In this document: piece after piece, positions 14,601 to 29,600 of the stretch
Layout: each line of letters starts with the position of its first letter
Position numbering within the stretch: position 1 is the stretch's first letter
Assembly (NCBI GenBank): GCA_944472135.2
Contig: OX235262.1
Location: forward strand, 66,712,887 to 66,776,886
DNA from: Trichobilharzia regenti
Lineage: Eukaryota; Platyhelminthes; Trematoda; Strigeidida; Schistosomatidae
Length of the DNA: 64,000 bases
Reading direction: 5' to 3'
Program-made: the position numbers and the translations under genes
The notes under the pieces: model-generated
Databases searched by the model: none
The model's input: only the letters and a program-made list of their open reading frames with translations
What the model was told of the DNA's origin: nothing

Positions 14601-17600
14601 CTGGTCCATCATTGGGATTTATTGCAACAAGCACAAAAATGTATGTGGTCTCAGCTTCTCTGGCTTTATTGATTTCGAAAGAAGCGTGATATTCTCACAT
14701 ATTGAAATATTAGGTGATACTGTGTGACTTGTTTGCTCCACTTTTAGTCTATTTATAGAGAATGTTTCATTGTAAAGGGTTTAACACTTACTAACTAGCT
14801 GATAATATGATTCAAACTAAAAGTTATGTATTTATCACACAGCGTACAAATAAAACTATGGAATTATCATTTCATAGGACTCATGAATCGATCATCACCT
14901 GCAACTCGCTAAGAAATACACCACCAATAGCACGCACATAACTTCCGCCCGTGGACATCAATCCTCCAACAAAAGCGGGAATCTTGAATGCAATCAAGCT
15001 ACTGAAACCCAGCCGGGAAGGCAGCAGGACCAGACAGAATTCCCTCTGAATCAATGAAATTGGACCCAGAGACTGCGGCGGATATGCTGATGCCATTATT
15101 TCAAAAGGTTTGGAAGGAAGGACAGTGGCCTACCAAGTGGAAGGACGTCTACATTGTCAAACTGCCTCTGCAAGAACCGGCTTGGAATGATACTCTTGTC
15201 CATGCCAAGTAAAGTGCTAAGTCGCATCATTCCGGAGAGAATAAAGGATGCACTGAACGCAGAACTCCAGCGGCCCAGGACAAGCTGAATTCAGAAAAGG
15301 AAACTCGTGTGCTGATCAAATTAAAACTCCACCCATCATCACTGCAGAACAAAGTATGGAATAGCAATCAAACCTGTACATCAACTTCACAAAGGTCGTC
15401 ACCAGACAGCGTTGACCAAGAATTAATTTGGAAATTGCTTCAACACTACTGCGTGCCTCAAATCTTTCTTAGTCTCATTCAACAGTTCGCTATATGACAA
15501 TCCCACGTGCCAAGTGATCCACAAAGGAAAACTCAGCGAGGTGTTCAAAGTTAATATAAGAGTGATACAAGCTGTCTGTCTGTAATCACCGATGATATTT
15601 GTAATTTTGGTGGACTGAATTATGCGTCAGACAGTGTGTTGGGAGCGAGGCATCAGGAATACGCTGGACCATCCATGATGAGACTCTCGAAGATCTTGAT
15701 TTTACAGATGATATATGTATCATGTAACATAAACTCGAAGACTTACAGGCGAAAAGCAACAAACTGTCTGAAGAAGCAGCGAAGACAGGACTGCAGGTGA
15801 ACACAGAGAAGACGGAGGTAAAGAAGGTAACCAACCAGAACAACAGCCAGCACCAATGTCACCATCGCCAGAAGAAATTTCAAAGAGGTAACTCCCTTCA
15901 GCTATATAGTAAGTACGGCTTCAATCACAGGCGGAGGGGATGAAGATGTCAAAGCCAGAAGCTGAAAGACAAGATGCACCTTCATCAACCTGAAACTCAG
16001 TTTGGAAATCTATAATAACTCAGTATTAAGAACAAGATTCGGATTTCCAACACAAATGTGAAGCCAGTCACTTCTTCTCTACGGGTCAGAAACTTTCACT
16101 GTGTGTCACGAAAAAGATTTCCAACAAGTTGCACACTTTTGTCAACAGCTGCCATCTTCGCTAGCTGGCTGCATTTTTTTCCTTCACGTTCCCCTGTGGA
16201 ACATAGGGCTCCAAGCTAGTGGCTTGAAGTTTCTGTAGCAGTGGTGTGTTTATTTTTACAGGATGAGGTTGCTAGCCTCACCTATCCCAACCTTTCCTCT
16301 TTACCAGGATTATTTCTGGCTTAGCGAGTTAAAGGGGTTTGTCGACCGGGGGTCGAATCCCGGACCCTGTGCGCATGGTTGGCGAGCGTCCTAACCGCTA
16401 TGCCACAGACGCATACTGAAGATCAAATGGCCAGTCGACCAGAAAGAATTAGCAACAAGAAACTCTGAAGTGGAATAAACTAATGAAGCGCTGATTAGTC
16501 GACAAATATGTTGGAGAAAATGGAGATGGATTGATCGGACATATATAGAGGAAACCGCCGAGTGACATCGCGCGCAGTGCAGGCCATTACTCGAGTGGAA
16601 TCCGTATGGGAAGCGACGAGTGGGTCGTCGGTGCGAGGGTGACATGGAGGAGATCGTGTGTCGAGAAGGAGATGAGAGATTATGAGCAGTCGTGGACCCA
16701 GCCGAAGAGGATGGGAGAAAACACAACAAAGTGGAGATGTGTAGGTGAAGTCCTATTTTTCACTCGGAACCCAAGGGAACACTAATAATAATACAGCGGT
16801 TCCATCAAATACCTAGATTAAAATACATTGAAAAGTGTTTATAGCATCCATTGTAGTGATTCTGTACCTAACTTGTCTTAATGTTGGTAAACAGTAATCT
16901 GAAGAACAGTGATAACTGCCTACTTTTCTAATTGAAGTTTCAGGGATAATTTTCAAGCGATAACATAAACTACCTAAAAACATGGATTGTTTTGTTTGTT
17001 TTTGAGATAGTTTTTTTAAATCTCTTCTTCTAATTTTAAATTATCATTAAAATATTATTCTCATTAATCTTTCCATATATATTTTCTTTTTGTTTTCATT
17101 TCTGATTGTCTTTCTAATTATCAATCGAATCTATGTGAATACATCTCTATAATATGTATGTGTATATTATCACTATTTCATAAATATATATACACACACA
17201 CATACATCTATATATCTACATTACATCATTCCATTTTACCTATACGCGCATCAGTTCAACTAATGATCATTTGGATTTCATGTGTAAATCAGATAATACC
17301 CAGTGTACAGATGGACATAAGAATAAAAATAATAATTTGAATAATTGTTTAAATTCCAAGTGTTGTTACAATAATAATGATGATCGGTTAGGTAAGTTTA
17401 ATATTGATATTTGCTATAATTATTTATGATAATTATGATTACGTAATTGGTGATTGAATGATGTTTCTTTTTTCATAAGCAAAGAATTTATTCATTTGTA
17501 AAGAATTATTATTACTGTTTCCTTTAGTTCGTAGGGGAACACTGAGTTAAGTTTCTCACCAACGTTTTCACCTGGCTCCACGTCTGCCCACATGCTTTCA

Positions 17601-20600
17601 TCTCCTCTTCGTATCATCTCATCCATGTTACCTTCTCACTGACAATCAACTCGCCGTTTCCCATTCGGTCGGGTTCAACTCGAGCAATAGACTAGCGTGT
17701 AATGTCACTTGATGGCTTGTTTTCTCAGAGTATGGTCAATCCAACTTCATTTATTCCTGCATATTTGTTGTACAATCGGTTCCTACTAGGTTGGTTCGCT
17801 CATTGCCAGAGATCTCTTTCTGTTGTGATCTTTTCTGGCCATCTGATCTTGTCTAGTATTGAGCGAAGACAGGTGTTGATGAAGGCTTGTAGTTTGTTCG
17901 AAGTGCCCTTCGTGACATGGCGCCAAGTCTCTGATCCGTATAGAGTAGCACTGACTTCACATGGGAGTTGAAAATCCGGATCTTCTTTTTCATGCTGAGT
18001 GCTGCTGATCTCCACACAGACTTCAGAGTAATGAGAGCTTGTCTTGCTTTCCCGGTCCTCACTTTGATATTCTCATTAATTCCGTCCGCCTGTAGTCGAA
18101 ACGATGCTTCCCAGCTGGGTAGGTGATGGAGGTTGCTTTTTTCAGATTTTTCCCATTTATGCTGATTGTTCTCTGTTGTTGTTGCTGTTGCTGTTGGTCA
18201 GGAATCTTCATCACCTCTGTTTTATCTATGTTCACCTGAAGTCCTATCTTTGATGCTTCTTCTTACACACAATTTGTGTTCTTGGATTCTGATTCGAAAG
18301 GGACGCCCGTTTTGGCCGATGAATTGTCTATTGCAGTTCACACAGTTTGTTCTGTAAATGGTAATAATTTCATCTTCTTTTTCTATTGGGTTGGTCTTTG
18401 GGTTTTCACAATATCGAATGAAGTGATTGTGTTGTCTGGCTTGTGTGCTGTATCTATTTCAAATGGTCTGAATATTCTAGCCGTTATTTCAGAGATATTT
18501 TTTTATATATAGCAGGATGAATTTTCTTGTAGTCTTTGATAATGCTTTATTGTTGGTGTTGCGACTTGAGTTTAAACACTTTTTGATAAAATTGTGCGGA
18601 TATCCACATTCTTTTTTATGACGGTTGTTAGTAGGTATTTTTCCTTCATTCTCTTCCACACTGGAGTGCTGCAGTTTGTTTGAACCCTTTTAAACAATGT
18701 CTACACACTGATATAAGATTAAAACTTGTGCACTGTGGTAGAGTATAATTCTATCATATCACCTTGATATGATTATGAGCAGCAATAAATTGTGCTCGAA
18801 ACGTCATAAGTAAAGATTACTATATAACACAGTGAAACTTTATCAAAACAAATTTTGCCGATAATGGAATGTTTACACATAGTTTCTTTTGCGGGTAATT
18901 ATTATTATTATCATTCCTATTTTTGGGGATTTCTAAAGTACTTCTCAGCTATTTTTTTTTCGGCTTACTCCTTAATGATTAAAAATGCCTATTAAAATTT
19001 TCAAAAGAATGGTTACTGAATAAAGAATATTCTTTTGGATAACTTCATCATCGATCTCTACAGTTATATGTACATTATAGTGAATGAATGAATTAGCGTT
19101 ATGAACAACATTAATGTTTAAGTAACATCGAATCAATAATACCAACAGATTACAGTTCAGTAGCATCAACATTAAAAAGGTGAATGTTAGAAAAATTAGG
19201 AAAGATAATAACACAAATCCATGAATTTATAGTCTCTACTGAAGGCCAAAACAGTAGTAGTGGCTGGACTTGCTTCTTTTGCACACAAAACACTAGGTTA
19301 TTTTTCAAGGGGATTGTGTTAGCCTCTGCTGTTTGGAGCATGCGATACCTGGATGTTTTTGTTACCGGGGAGATGATATATTTTGAGGATTCTTCAATGT
19401 TGGCTTTGTTTAAGTTTTCAGCTGAAGTTATTCCTTTAGTCGATGTCATTTACCGTTTAATAGATCATTGAGTACTTGTTTTAGGGGTGAAATTCCTGAA
19501 ATAGCTATCAGAACATCAATACTTCAGGCTATCATAATTTCATATTAGGTCATTTTATTTAACTAACACAAATCTGTTCATTCTATATCTTATTCTGGAT
19601 TTTAAATATATTCTTTCTGCCTCATAAGTTCTTTTCTTGTTGCTTTGTTACACTTTTTTGCTATCTTTTTTGGAGTATCTAAATTAAACTGATACCACTT
19701 TACTGGCGGAGTTCTATGTCATCTTACAATTCAAATTCTATCGGTTACAGTAAATGAATTCCAGTTTGAATTAAGAATTCTTGATCGATTGAATTAGGAA
19801 TGTTACAAAATATAACACACTGTTATCAGTTATATATATAAATGAAGAATTTACTTCCATTGAAATTTCAACAAAGTTGAAAACAATATTATATGGCGAT
19901 TTAGATGGAAGTAGAGTTAATTATTTACATAAATATTATTTAAATAACTTTAGACGATACAATGTAGTTTAATCATGATGTCGAATGACGACACACTTAC
20001 CTCTACACATAAAAACTATCCAGAAGAAGTGACATTTTAATGCAAACTGAATTGTCTTTAATCTAAATATACGAATGAAATCAACGTTGAATAACTGTTT
20101 CATTGTTGTTACAGGCAGATAACTCAATATGTGTCTGTCTGTTTCGACATAGAACTTTGCACCGATGTGCAGCAGTTCAAGTCGCCACACTCCATGTAGC
20201 ACACAATGCAGGAGAAGAAAGTGAAAAAAAAGCAAAATAGAGACAGCAGACAGGGATATGAGACAAAAATAATAATAATAATGAAGAAGAACAGTATAGT
20301 TTTATTTCAAAAATTATAATTCACAAGGAGTGGATGCATCTGCGCTAGCTGTTGAGAACGATTTTGTTTTCTGAATAATGAAAACAAAATATTAGGATTA
20401 AAATTAGATTCCATTTCTTTTTAGAGTAAAATCAATATAATGAATCCACATCTGAGATTAATTTTCAACCTTACTCTAGACTCTCAGTTAACGAGTTCAT
20501 CTACTATTTTTGATAACTTTATATTGCCTTTTCTACTTTATTCCAACTTTTCGATGTAGTTACGTTCCTTTCATCTGTCTGTCTGTCTCTGAATGTCTCC

Positions 20601-23600
20601 GACATAGAACTTTGCACCGATGTGCAGCAGTTAAAGTCGCCACACTCCACGTAGCACACAAAGCCAGAGAAGAAAGTAGAAGAAATTTATAATTGAGACA
20701 GTAAACAGAGGTGTGAGACAAAGGAATAGTAATAACAAAGAACACTATAGTTTCATTGGAAATTATAAGTCACAAGGAGTGGATGCATCTCCGCCAGTCA
20801 TTGAGAACGATTTTGAGCCATATCACCAATTGTTTCCAACCATTGGTTTTTACCGTTCCGAGGACCCCAACCAGTCAGGAAGTCTACATCTTCCTATGTG
20901 GCTTGAACTAACTGTTGTGGATTTCACTGACTGATAAAGACATGTTTTGGTTTGACCACCACTAGCTAACTCTTTTCCAACCTGACCCTATGCTAGTTAA
21001 CATTTCTCGTCGGGGAAGGCGATGACTAGGCATACGTAATACCTATCCTAACCATGTCAATCGATGTAACTTCACAACCTCGTCAGTTGATTTCCCTCCC
21101 ACCTAACTAGCACTCGACCGAAGTCTAACCTCAATATTGCTCGCTCTACTATACTATTTAACACGAGAGATAGAGCGCAGGCACCTATGATCAAAGACAG
21201 CTAGCCAGGCTTTTTATGTCTTGAACTCTCAGTGGCCAGCTCTCACAGCCATAAAGGAGGACTGTTGAGGAGTACAACCCCACTTTGGTCGACAGCCAGG
21301 CGGATATCACGTCTACGCCAGAGATGGCGTAAACTGTCATATGCGAATCTAGCCCTCTCTATCCGTGCTGATATTTCGTCAGAGGTCAATCAAGTAAAGT
21401 GGTCAACACTCTCTACAACTCCACTCCCTATTTCTAATCTAGGATTCAGTTTAGTCCAGTCCTCTAACATCATCTTACATTCGGCGGGAGAGAATCGCAT
21501 GCCAAACATTCGTAGATTGCAGCTCAAGATGTTCAGAAGACTCTGCACTTTGCCAGCGTCTTCACATAGAAGGACTATATCATCTGCATATTCCAAGTCA
21601 ACGAGATTATTCCCTGGTGACAGGTCAATCCCTGAGTCTCTGGAGTGAGTTAGGGTTAATTCCACTAGTACGTCCATGATGAAATTGAATAGAGGTTGGG
21701 GTAGAGGGCATCCTTGTTGGACACCACTGGTTGTCACCAGTTCAGGTGACAACTCGCCGTAAGCTCTCACCTGGCTACATGAGTTCGAGTAGAGTGCCTT
21801 GATCAGTGCAATGTATTTTCTCGTCATTCCTTCTACAGCCAAGCATCGCCATGGTACCTGTCGTTTGAAGGAATGGAATACCGCGTTTAGGTCAAGAGAC
21901 CTGACGATTTTTGGACGCCGGTAATAATGCTATGTTCCAGAATATGTCGAAGGGTGAATATATGGTCAACACACGCTCTTCGTGGTCTAAAGCCTACCTG
22001 GTTCTCTTGTGTTTGTTTCTCCCGAGCACCAATTGATCTACTCATTATTATTGATCCTAGGACTTTAGATACCATATCGGTCAAGCTAATCCCCCTGTGA
22101 TTGTCACACGAAGACGTCTCCCTTTTTGTATATGGGGATAATCAGTGACTTACACCAACCCGACGTGTCTTCCTCTGATTCCCAGATGCTACCTAGTACC
22201 TCAGTTAATTTACAAAGTAAACTGTCTCCACCGTACTTAAATACCTCTGGAGTCATTCCACCAGGTCTTCCTGCTTCCCCTCGTTTCAGACTAGCGACAG
22301 CCTTAGTAACCTCAGTTAGGGATGGGGGATCTGTGTCTATATCCCACTCAGGGAGGTGTTGGATGTTCGGCAGGTTGAGCGTGACTGTGGGCCAATTAAA
22401 TTGCTCCTCAAAGTGTTCTTTCCAGCGTCCCGGTCGTCTATCATGGGCGCTAATTATGGTGCCGTTTTTCTCTGAGATTGTTTCACTAATCATTTGACTT
22501 CTACCAACTGTTTCCCTAATAAGCCTAAGTCGTTGTCTAGTGTTACCAGTCGCCGATGCCTTTTCCATCTCTTGTTTTTGTCGCCCACCACTGTTCACGA
22601 TCGTTACGAAAACTTCTTGTTATATATATATATATATATTCATAAGTTCTAAGGTGTTGTGACTGTTACACCAGTTTTATGTTAACTTGGTGATCTTATA
22701 CTGATCATAGGAGATGAAATCATTTTTTTCACATTGTTGGCGATGAAAGCCACTTTTTTCTTCGACTAAGCAGTCCTACGTGTCGGTGGTACAAAAGGAA
22801 CTAACATTCTTTGATGAAAATCAAAGAAACAAAATGGAAATATATCGGATACACGCTGTGGAGACCAATAAATGACACTTCTGTCCAAACCCTTAAGTGC
22901 AACCCTAGTAGGTTATGACGAGTTGGTTGTTCGAGGTTTACATGGAAGAAATCGTGGGAGGAGAAGAAGAGAGTTTATTCACCCGCATGGAGCCAGCTGA
23001 AGACGACTGAAGAAATGGGCATGTACTGTTGAAGGCCTATGCTTCACTCGAAACCCGAAGGAATTATATGTATGTTCATAAAAGATAGTCGGTGGGAGAC
23101 GTTTGTGCCATCAGTAGTGGGTTGGGTCCTCGAAATGCTTAGACCAAATAGCTTGGAATTAGTAGTGGTATGTCTCTAAGTTGTTCTCAGAGTACTCGTT
23201 CTTTATGATTTGCTGTACTTTTGTGCAAAGTTTTACGTTGAAAAAATCAGTCTCACTTCACTACGGTTAGTATTATTCTCCATTATCTATTTATATTTAA
23301 TGCCAACTAGTGCGAAACCTAGGTCGAAGGCTTCTTGTGGCCGATCGCCTCCAACCATCTAATACCATCAAATAAGGAGATAGATTGGATATACGCTGAG
23401 GAGACTGTCGACTGACATTACAAGCTGAGCAGGTCTCCGAATGGAACCCGGGTGAAAAATGACGAGTTGTGTGTGTGTGTGTGTGTGCGATAGTGGCATG
23501 GAGGAGATTACGTAATGAGAAATTATTAGCTTATAGGCAATCGTTGACGTAGTTAAAATAGGTAGCAGAGGACAGGTCGAAGTGACGATGTGCTTCTGTA

Positions 23601-26600
23601 GTCCTATGCTTCCCTCGGAACACTAGGAATCAATAGTGTAATAGTAATGTAGGAGAATCTTGATAATTGTTGTTGTTACTGATTTTTTCATCTAGTATCA
23701 TTCCGCAACGACAGACAACAATCAGCATAAATGGAAGAAATCTGAAAGAAGCAACCTCCTTCACCTAACTACCTACCTAGCTACCTGGGAAGCATCGTTT
23801 CAACTACAGGTGAATGGAACTGATGGGGATATCAAAGCAAGGATCGGGAAAGAAAGGCAAGCTCTCACTACTCTCAGGTCTGTGTGGAGGTCAACAGAAC
23901 TCAGCATGAAAAATAAGATCCAATGTGTGAAGTAAGTGCTACTATACCGATCAGAGACTTGGTGCTGCATCACGGAGGACACTTCGAACAAACTATAGAT
24001 CTTCATCAACAACTATCTTCACTCAACACTCAAGATCAGATGGCCAGAAATGATCAGCAACAGGGATCTCTGGCAATGAGCGAACCAACCTAGTAGGAAC
24101 CGATTGTACAACAAATATGCAGGAAGAAATCGAGGTGGATTGGCCATACTCTGAGAAAACAAGCCATCACACGCCAGGCCATCGCTTGAGTGGAACCCTA
24201 ACGGGAAGCGGCGAGTTGGTAGTCAGTTCGAGGGTGACATGGACGTGATGCGAACAGGAGATGAAAGCATGTGGGCAGATGTGGAGCGAGGTGAAAACGT
24301 TAGCGGAGAATCGAACGCAATGGAGACGTGTGACTGAAGCCTTATGTTCCTCTAGGAACGAAAAAAGACAATAATAATAATCATTCTACAATGAGATGCA
24401 TTTGTTTCGTGCTTAGGTCTACGCATCACTGTTTGTTGCTTTTTTAATTTTTACTGTTTCTTATTATCGTTCTCTTTCTTGTTTTGATTCTCTTTCCCTT
24501 GATTTATAAAGATCAGAATAATAATAATAATAGTTACAAAAAACGCATATCCAATTATTCATCATCCTCTACAGAAATGTTATACAGTTATCAAAATCTG
24601 TCTCATCAACAATCCATATATGAATATTGTAATGATTCTACGTATTGTCATTATATGCCAACAGATGATTCAGATTTAAATTATGATGCTACACTTTCAG
24701 ATCCAGAAACAGAACGTTATTATTATAAATTAGATTCATTAAGTGATTCAAATATGTCATCAGTATCTAGTAAAATGATTACACCGACGCCTACGCCTGC
24801 TACTACTACAACTGCAACTGCACCTACTAATACGCACAAAGAAGGATCAAGAACAAAGTTAGCCTCACATACATGTCGTATGCATTGTAAATATTCATCA
24901 CATAATATTAGTAGTAGTAATAAGTGTAAATATCGTGTTGTATATCGTCAGCCAAAAATAGACTTTAGTCAAATGGTACTTGTTCCCTTTGATCCATCAG
25001 CCTGGAATGGTCCAGTTTTAAAGCCTAGAACAGCATTGAATTCAGAAGAATTGAAACTTCTCGATACGCCTAAAACATCTGTCTCTTCTAGGATTAACGG
25101 TGGTGTCGGCGCTGGGAGTACTAGCAGTAATAATACTTTAATTCAAGACGAAAATATACAGAGAAGAGAAGATAACAAGATGATGACTTGTGGTGTTAGT
25201 GGTGGTACAGAAGGGGTCAGACATTGTTTCCTCCTAAAGACCAAAACTCTGTCTCTGATTCCGATGATGGCTGTACTGGTTATAAACAAAATTGTAAGTG
25301 ATTTTGTTTTATTCTGTAATACTTTAATACATGGTGCTTTCTCTCTGTTTCTATGTATTAACTGTTTATTATATGTTATTTTGAAATAGTGTGCTAAGTC
25401 TTAGTGGAATGAACGCTATTCACGTCCGTCCTAATCATCTGAGATTAACTAACCTGTTGGCAAGTATTGACTATAGCCTCTCGTCATATTTTAAGCTGTA
25501 TGCTTCAACTTAAAATAAATCGTTTCTGCAGCCACACATGGGGTTTCATTTTACCGATAGCTGTCGCCTCAATCTATTTTCGTATGCTACCGTGACAGCC
25601 TTTATAAGATAATCTTTAAGGTTACCTTGATATCACTGTTGTGATTCATATAAACTAAGTGTTTTCCTATAGACGAAGATAGTAGTCTGCCGCCGGGTTT
25701 TATCGAGTTTTCGTAGTTTAATTGTTTCTCAAGCCATTTGTGTATATGTTCTCTCGTTCCCAGTGAAGAACAGGGCTTCAAGCTACAGCTTTAAAGGTTC
25801 GGTAGTTGTCGTTTTATTTTTATGAGGTAGGGTTGCTAGTCTCACGCCCAACCTTCCCTCTTTGCCAGGCTTATTACCAGCCAGCTAAGCGAAATTTGGG
25901 ATTGCGTCAGCCGGGGATCGAACCTCGGACTATGTGAGTGGCTGGCGAGCATTGTACCTCTGCGCTACCGATACACAAGCCGTGACTACTACTCCCTATG
26001 TATCTTCAACCATGCATACATGTAAATTTGTACATAGTATGGGATGTGAAATAATCACTTGTACAATGGACAGACTTGTGATAGAGCCTGTTTTGGGCCT
26101 TTTCGATCATTGTAATCCCGGGCTGCATAGTCAGTTTTACGGATCATCGAATTTATTCTCTGTCTTAGAATTCTATTATTTATTTTCTCTATTGTACGGG
26201 GAAATTTGATAAATACATCTTTCTTAGGGACAGAATAGACTGCAGTCTTTGAAACCAACTTACCTGTACACACCAGTCCAAAAAACCAAATGTATAATTT
26301 TTTTCGACAAACATATTCGTTAATATTGTGTCCTCATTATCTATAGCATCAGCTGTACAAATACGCTTAATCCTCTTGCATAAATCCTTGATTAAGCCTT
26401 GTCTTATATTTTAATGAACAGAAACTAAAAAATTTAAATACTCCCCTTTTCAAGTGGCCTTTCTATGAATTGATCGCTTTATTGAGCCATCTTCTCTCCG
26501 ACTTGAAAATATTTCTGGGAATGCAAATTCTGTGTAACTTGCTTTCTCAAATGTAACCTCACGTATCTAGTCAACTGAGAGAACGTGCGTTGGGAATGAT

Positions 26601-29600
26601 TCAACAGCTACCCTGAACATTTGTTGTCTAGCTTTCTACGAGAGACGTTTCAGATATCAGTAAATGCGGTGTAAATTACAAACGTTTTGTACAGTTGACG
26701 TTATATGCGGAATACCAACAGTAGCTTTAGTCTCTTCTGTTATTAACGCATTGATGTTATGCATGCGTCTACTCCTATTCTTTCGAAGTTACGATTCAAC
26801 GTGAGGATATATATGTACTCTTTGATCACACTGTCTACTAGTGTGGTTTGCCTTAAATTTCATATTAAATATTGCATACTTGTCGTTTGAATCGTGTTGT
26901 TGAGATATGGTGAAATGATACCAAATGCTTAACTTGAGGTTGTCGTGTGCTGGTAATTTGTCTTTAAAATATTATACTACTCACGAGTAGCTATCGTCTC
27001 CTACATGAAAATGTGTTGTATTGGCATAAAAAATTCATATCGAAAATATAGGTGACTCAAATAAGGCGGTTTTCTGAATGAAATAAAACAATAATAAAAA
27101 TAGAACTTTTTGTCAGTGCCTAGCAATTTAATCAACAATTCGCTTCATGTGCGTGGGAATAAAGGTACACCGAAACACTCATTTCTGCTCACGATGTTCA
27201 GTAGACTGCATTTTCTCGTCATCGTCATCTAAAAGGACTATGTTGTCTGTGTATATTCTAAGTAAGCAAGAGTGAAATCCACTAGTATCCATGCAGTGGA
27301 ATTAAATGTTATGGTTGAATTGAGCCTACATGACAGAAAGAGTTGATTTCTGTCACATGTGATTGTGACACTACTTCAGCTCTCATATGCCTGATAGAGT
27401 TTGAGCAGCGTAGTGTATCTCTTCTGCACACTCTTCACAATCAAACATTGTCAAAAAACGTCTCATTCTACGGATTTGAAAGTCTTTGTCAAGTCAAGAA
27501 GAAAATATCGAACCTTGGCGAGTATGTGTGTGTATTCCAGAGTCTATCACTTAATAAGAATTTGGTTAGCCTGTCCTTATCCGAACCCGAAACCCATCTA
27601 GTTTATCCGGATTGGTTTTTTCTTAGCCATATTTGATTTCAGTATGATCTGAGTCTTAGGTATCCTATCAGTTAAACCGATTTTCTTATGTTTATTATAA
27701 CAGTGTTTCATTTCCCTCTACAATAAACTATGATGATGAAAGGTTTGCACGGTTCTGGTTAAGCTATCTCGACATCTCACTCACTTATTGTTAACTTTGT
27801 TATTTTCTCCAGTAGTGCATTACCACTATCATCAAAAACCTCTTAAGACCCATCCACTTAGCTTGATTCCTCACTAAGAACAGCTGTTGAAAGCAAGTTA
27901 GATTCAAATTGAATTTATATTGCATTTCTGCGATAGGTTATCGTACACTAGTTGAATACATCCTCAAAACGTTTTCCACAAAGGTCTACCCTTCTCGGAA
28001 ATTTCGGAGAGTCTGTTCGTTTTTCCGTTTTATTATGTATTAATATTCTCACTCCGTACGAAATTTCTTCGTCACCTGACATTTTGTATATACTGTAGAA
28101 TTCCTCTTGTTTCTAGTAATCTTGAGCTGTAAGTTACTAACCATCACTATTTCTGTAGCAGACTGTAAATAGAGCAACGTTTATTTGGCTGCCAACTTGC
28201 TTTTAGTTTATCTGCTATCTATGTGATATTTCTTATATGATAGGAGACACTGAAACATTCATTCCGTCCACGTCAGCAGACAATAGTCAGTTGTTTACTA
28301 CAGAATGCTTTTCGACGGTGTTACACACACATTCTGTCTGTCATCAATGAAATTATGGTCACCTTCGTTTTTGTGTTTATGGTATACAGTTTTGTTTAAA
28401 ATTATTATATCGCATGTTTCATGTAATCATTTAAAATGGGTTTTTTTTTAAAGACTAGCATTTATCTTACCATTATGCATTCTACTTTGTCCATAAAGTT
28501 ATATCACTAATAATATATTGTGTTTTCATTGTAGCCAAATGTGTAAACAATGAAACTGCTCGTCTAAGAAAGACCCCTCATCCAAAAAATGTCATCGGTA
28601 AATTATTCAGGTCAGTGTACATGCTTGTATGTGTATGTTTAAGCAACACATAATGTATATCCTACATTTTATTTAAGCATTAGTAAATACTTCGGGTTTG
28701 ATTACTGCTTCAATTGATTGACCTAAAATATCAGGACTTCAGTGTCCGTTTGTCTGTCCAATGGATCGTATTTCTAATGATTTCAGAAATACTGATCTCA
28801 TTTTGTAACTGTCTAGTAACTTCCTCTTTTTTTTAGCAAATACATCTAAAATTAGAATGAAATATAATTTAGCTACTATTATGGTTTGGAGAGGATTAAT
28901 ATGTCATTGTCGGGAAGACAAACATGTGTCTTTTGCATCTAACACGCATGGATATGGAATATAAAAGAAAATATAACTTGTCAATAAAACCTACTATCCG
29001 AAATAAAGTAGTGTCAGCTGTTAAAGGAAAAGGTTATAAGTGAAGTTAGGAAGTTTTAGAGATATCTGGATAAGCAGTTAATGGATTAATGACTCGATAC
29101 GCTTCAAAATTGAGTTGCAAAAGTCATTCTTCTATTGTGGTTTGCGCCTTCGTACACTAAAAAAAGTCAAACCTAACAGAGTGGTATCAATATAGCACGT
29201 CGGTAAAACTTTACTAACTGTAAGGTTTATGATTTTGCGTTAGCGTTAGCAGTTCGGTGGTGGAATGCTTACCGGCTGCCCTGAAGGTGTCCGGATTCGA
29301 TCCACGGTGATGCATTTCTAAACCTCGCCTAACCGATAGTCAACCTGGAAAAGAAAGACTAGCCGTGTAGTCTTTTCTCTTATTGTTGAACCCAAATAAT
29401 CTTGTATAGAATATTGTCACCTTGATAGGTATCACAAAATTTCATTCTACTGCTGATATCCTTCCTCATTCTTTTGCGTTCCTAGTGGTGTTTTTTAGGG
29501 GGTGGGGTTGCTAGCCCCACACCTAACCTTGCCTCTTTACTGGGCTTACTACTATTTGAGCCAAGTTTGGGAATGTTCTGGTCCGAGTCCAACTTTGACT

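Noticed and set aside
21232..21648. 138-codon + strand ORF
   Set aside because: It lies on the opposite strand of the LINE-A RT region and has no domain; it is a shadow. The same holds for 22126-22497, 47921-48244, 48644-48943, 48886-49344 and 56352-56873.
24484..24511. ATG at 24484 as the start of a 301-aa gene
   Set aside because: A splice acceptor at 24512 continues exon c in the correct phase, so the upstream residues are intronic; the frame also runs into intron after 25293.
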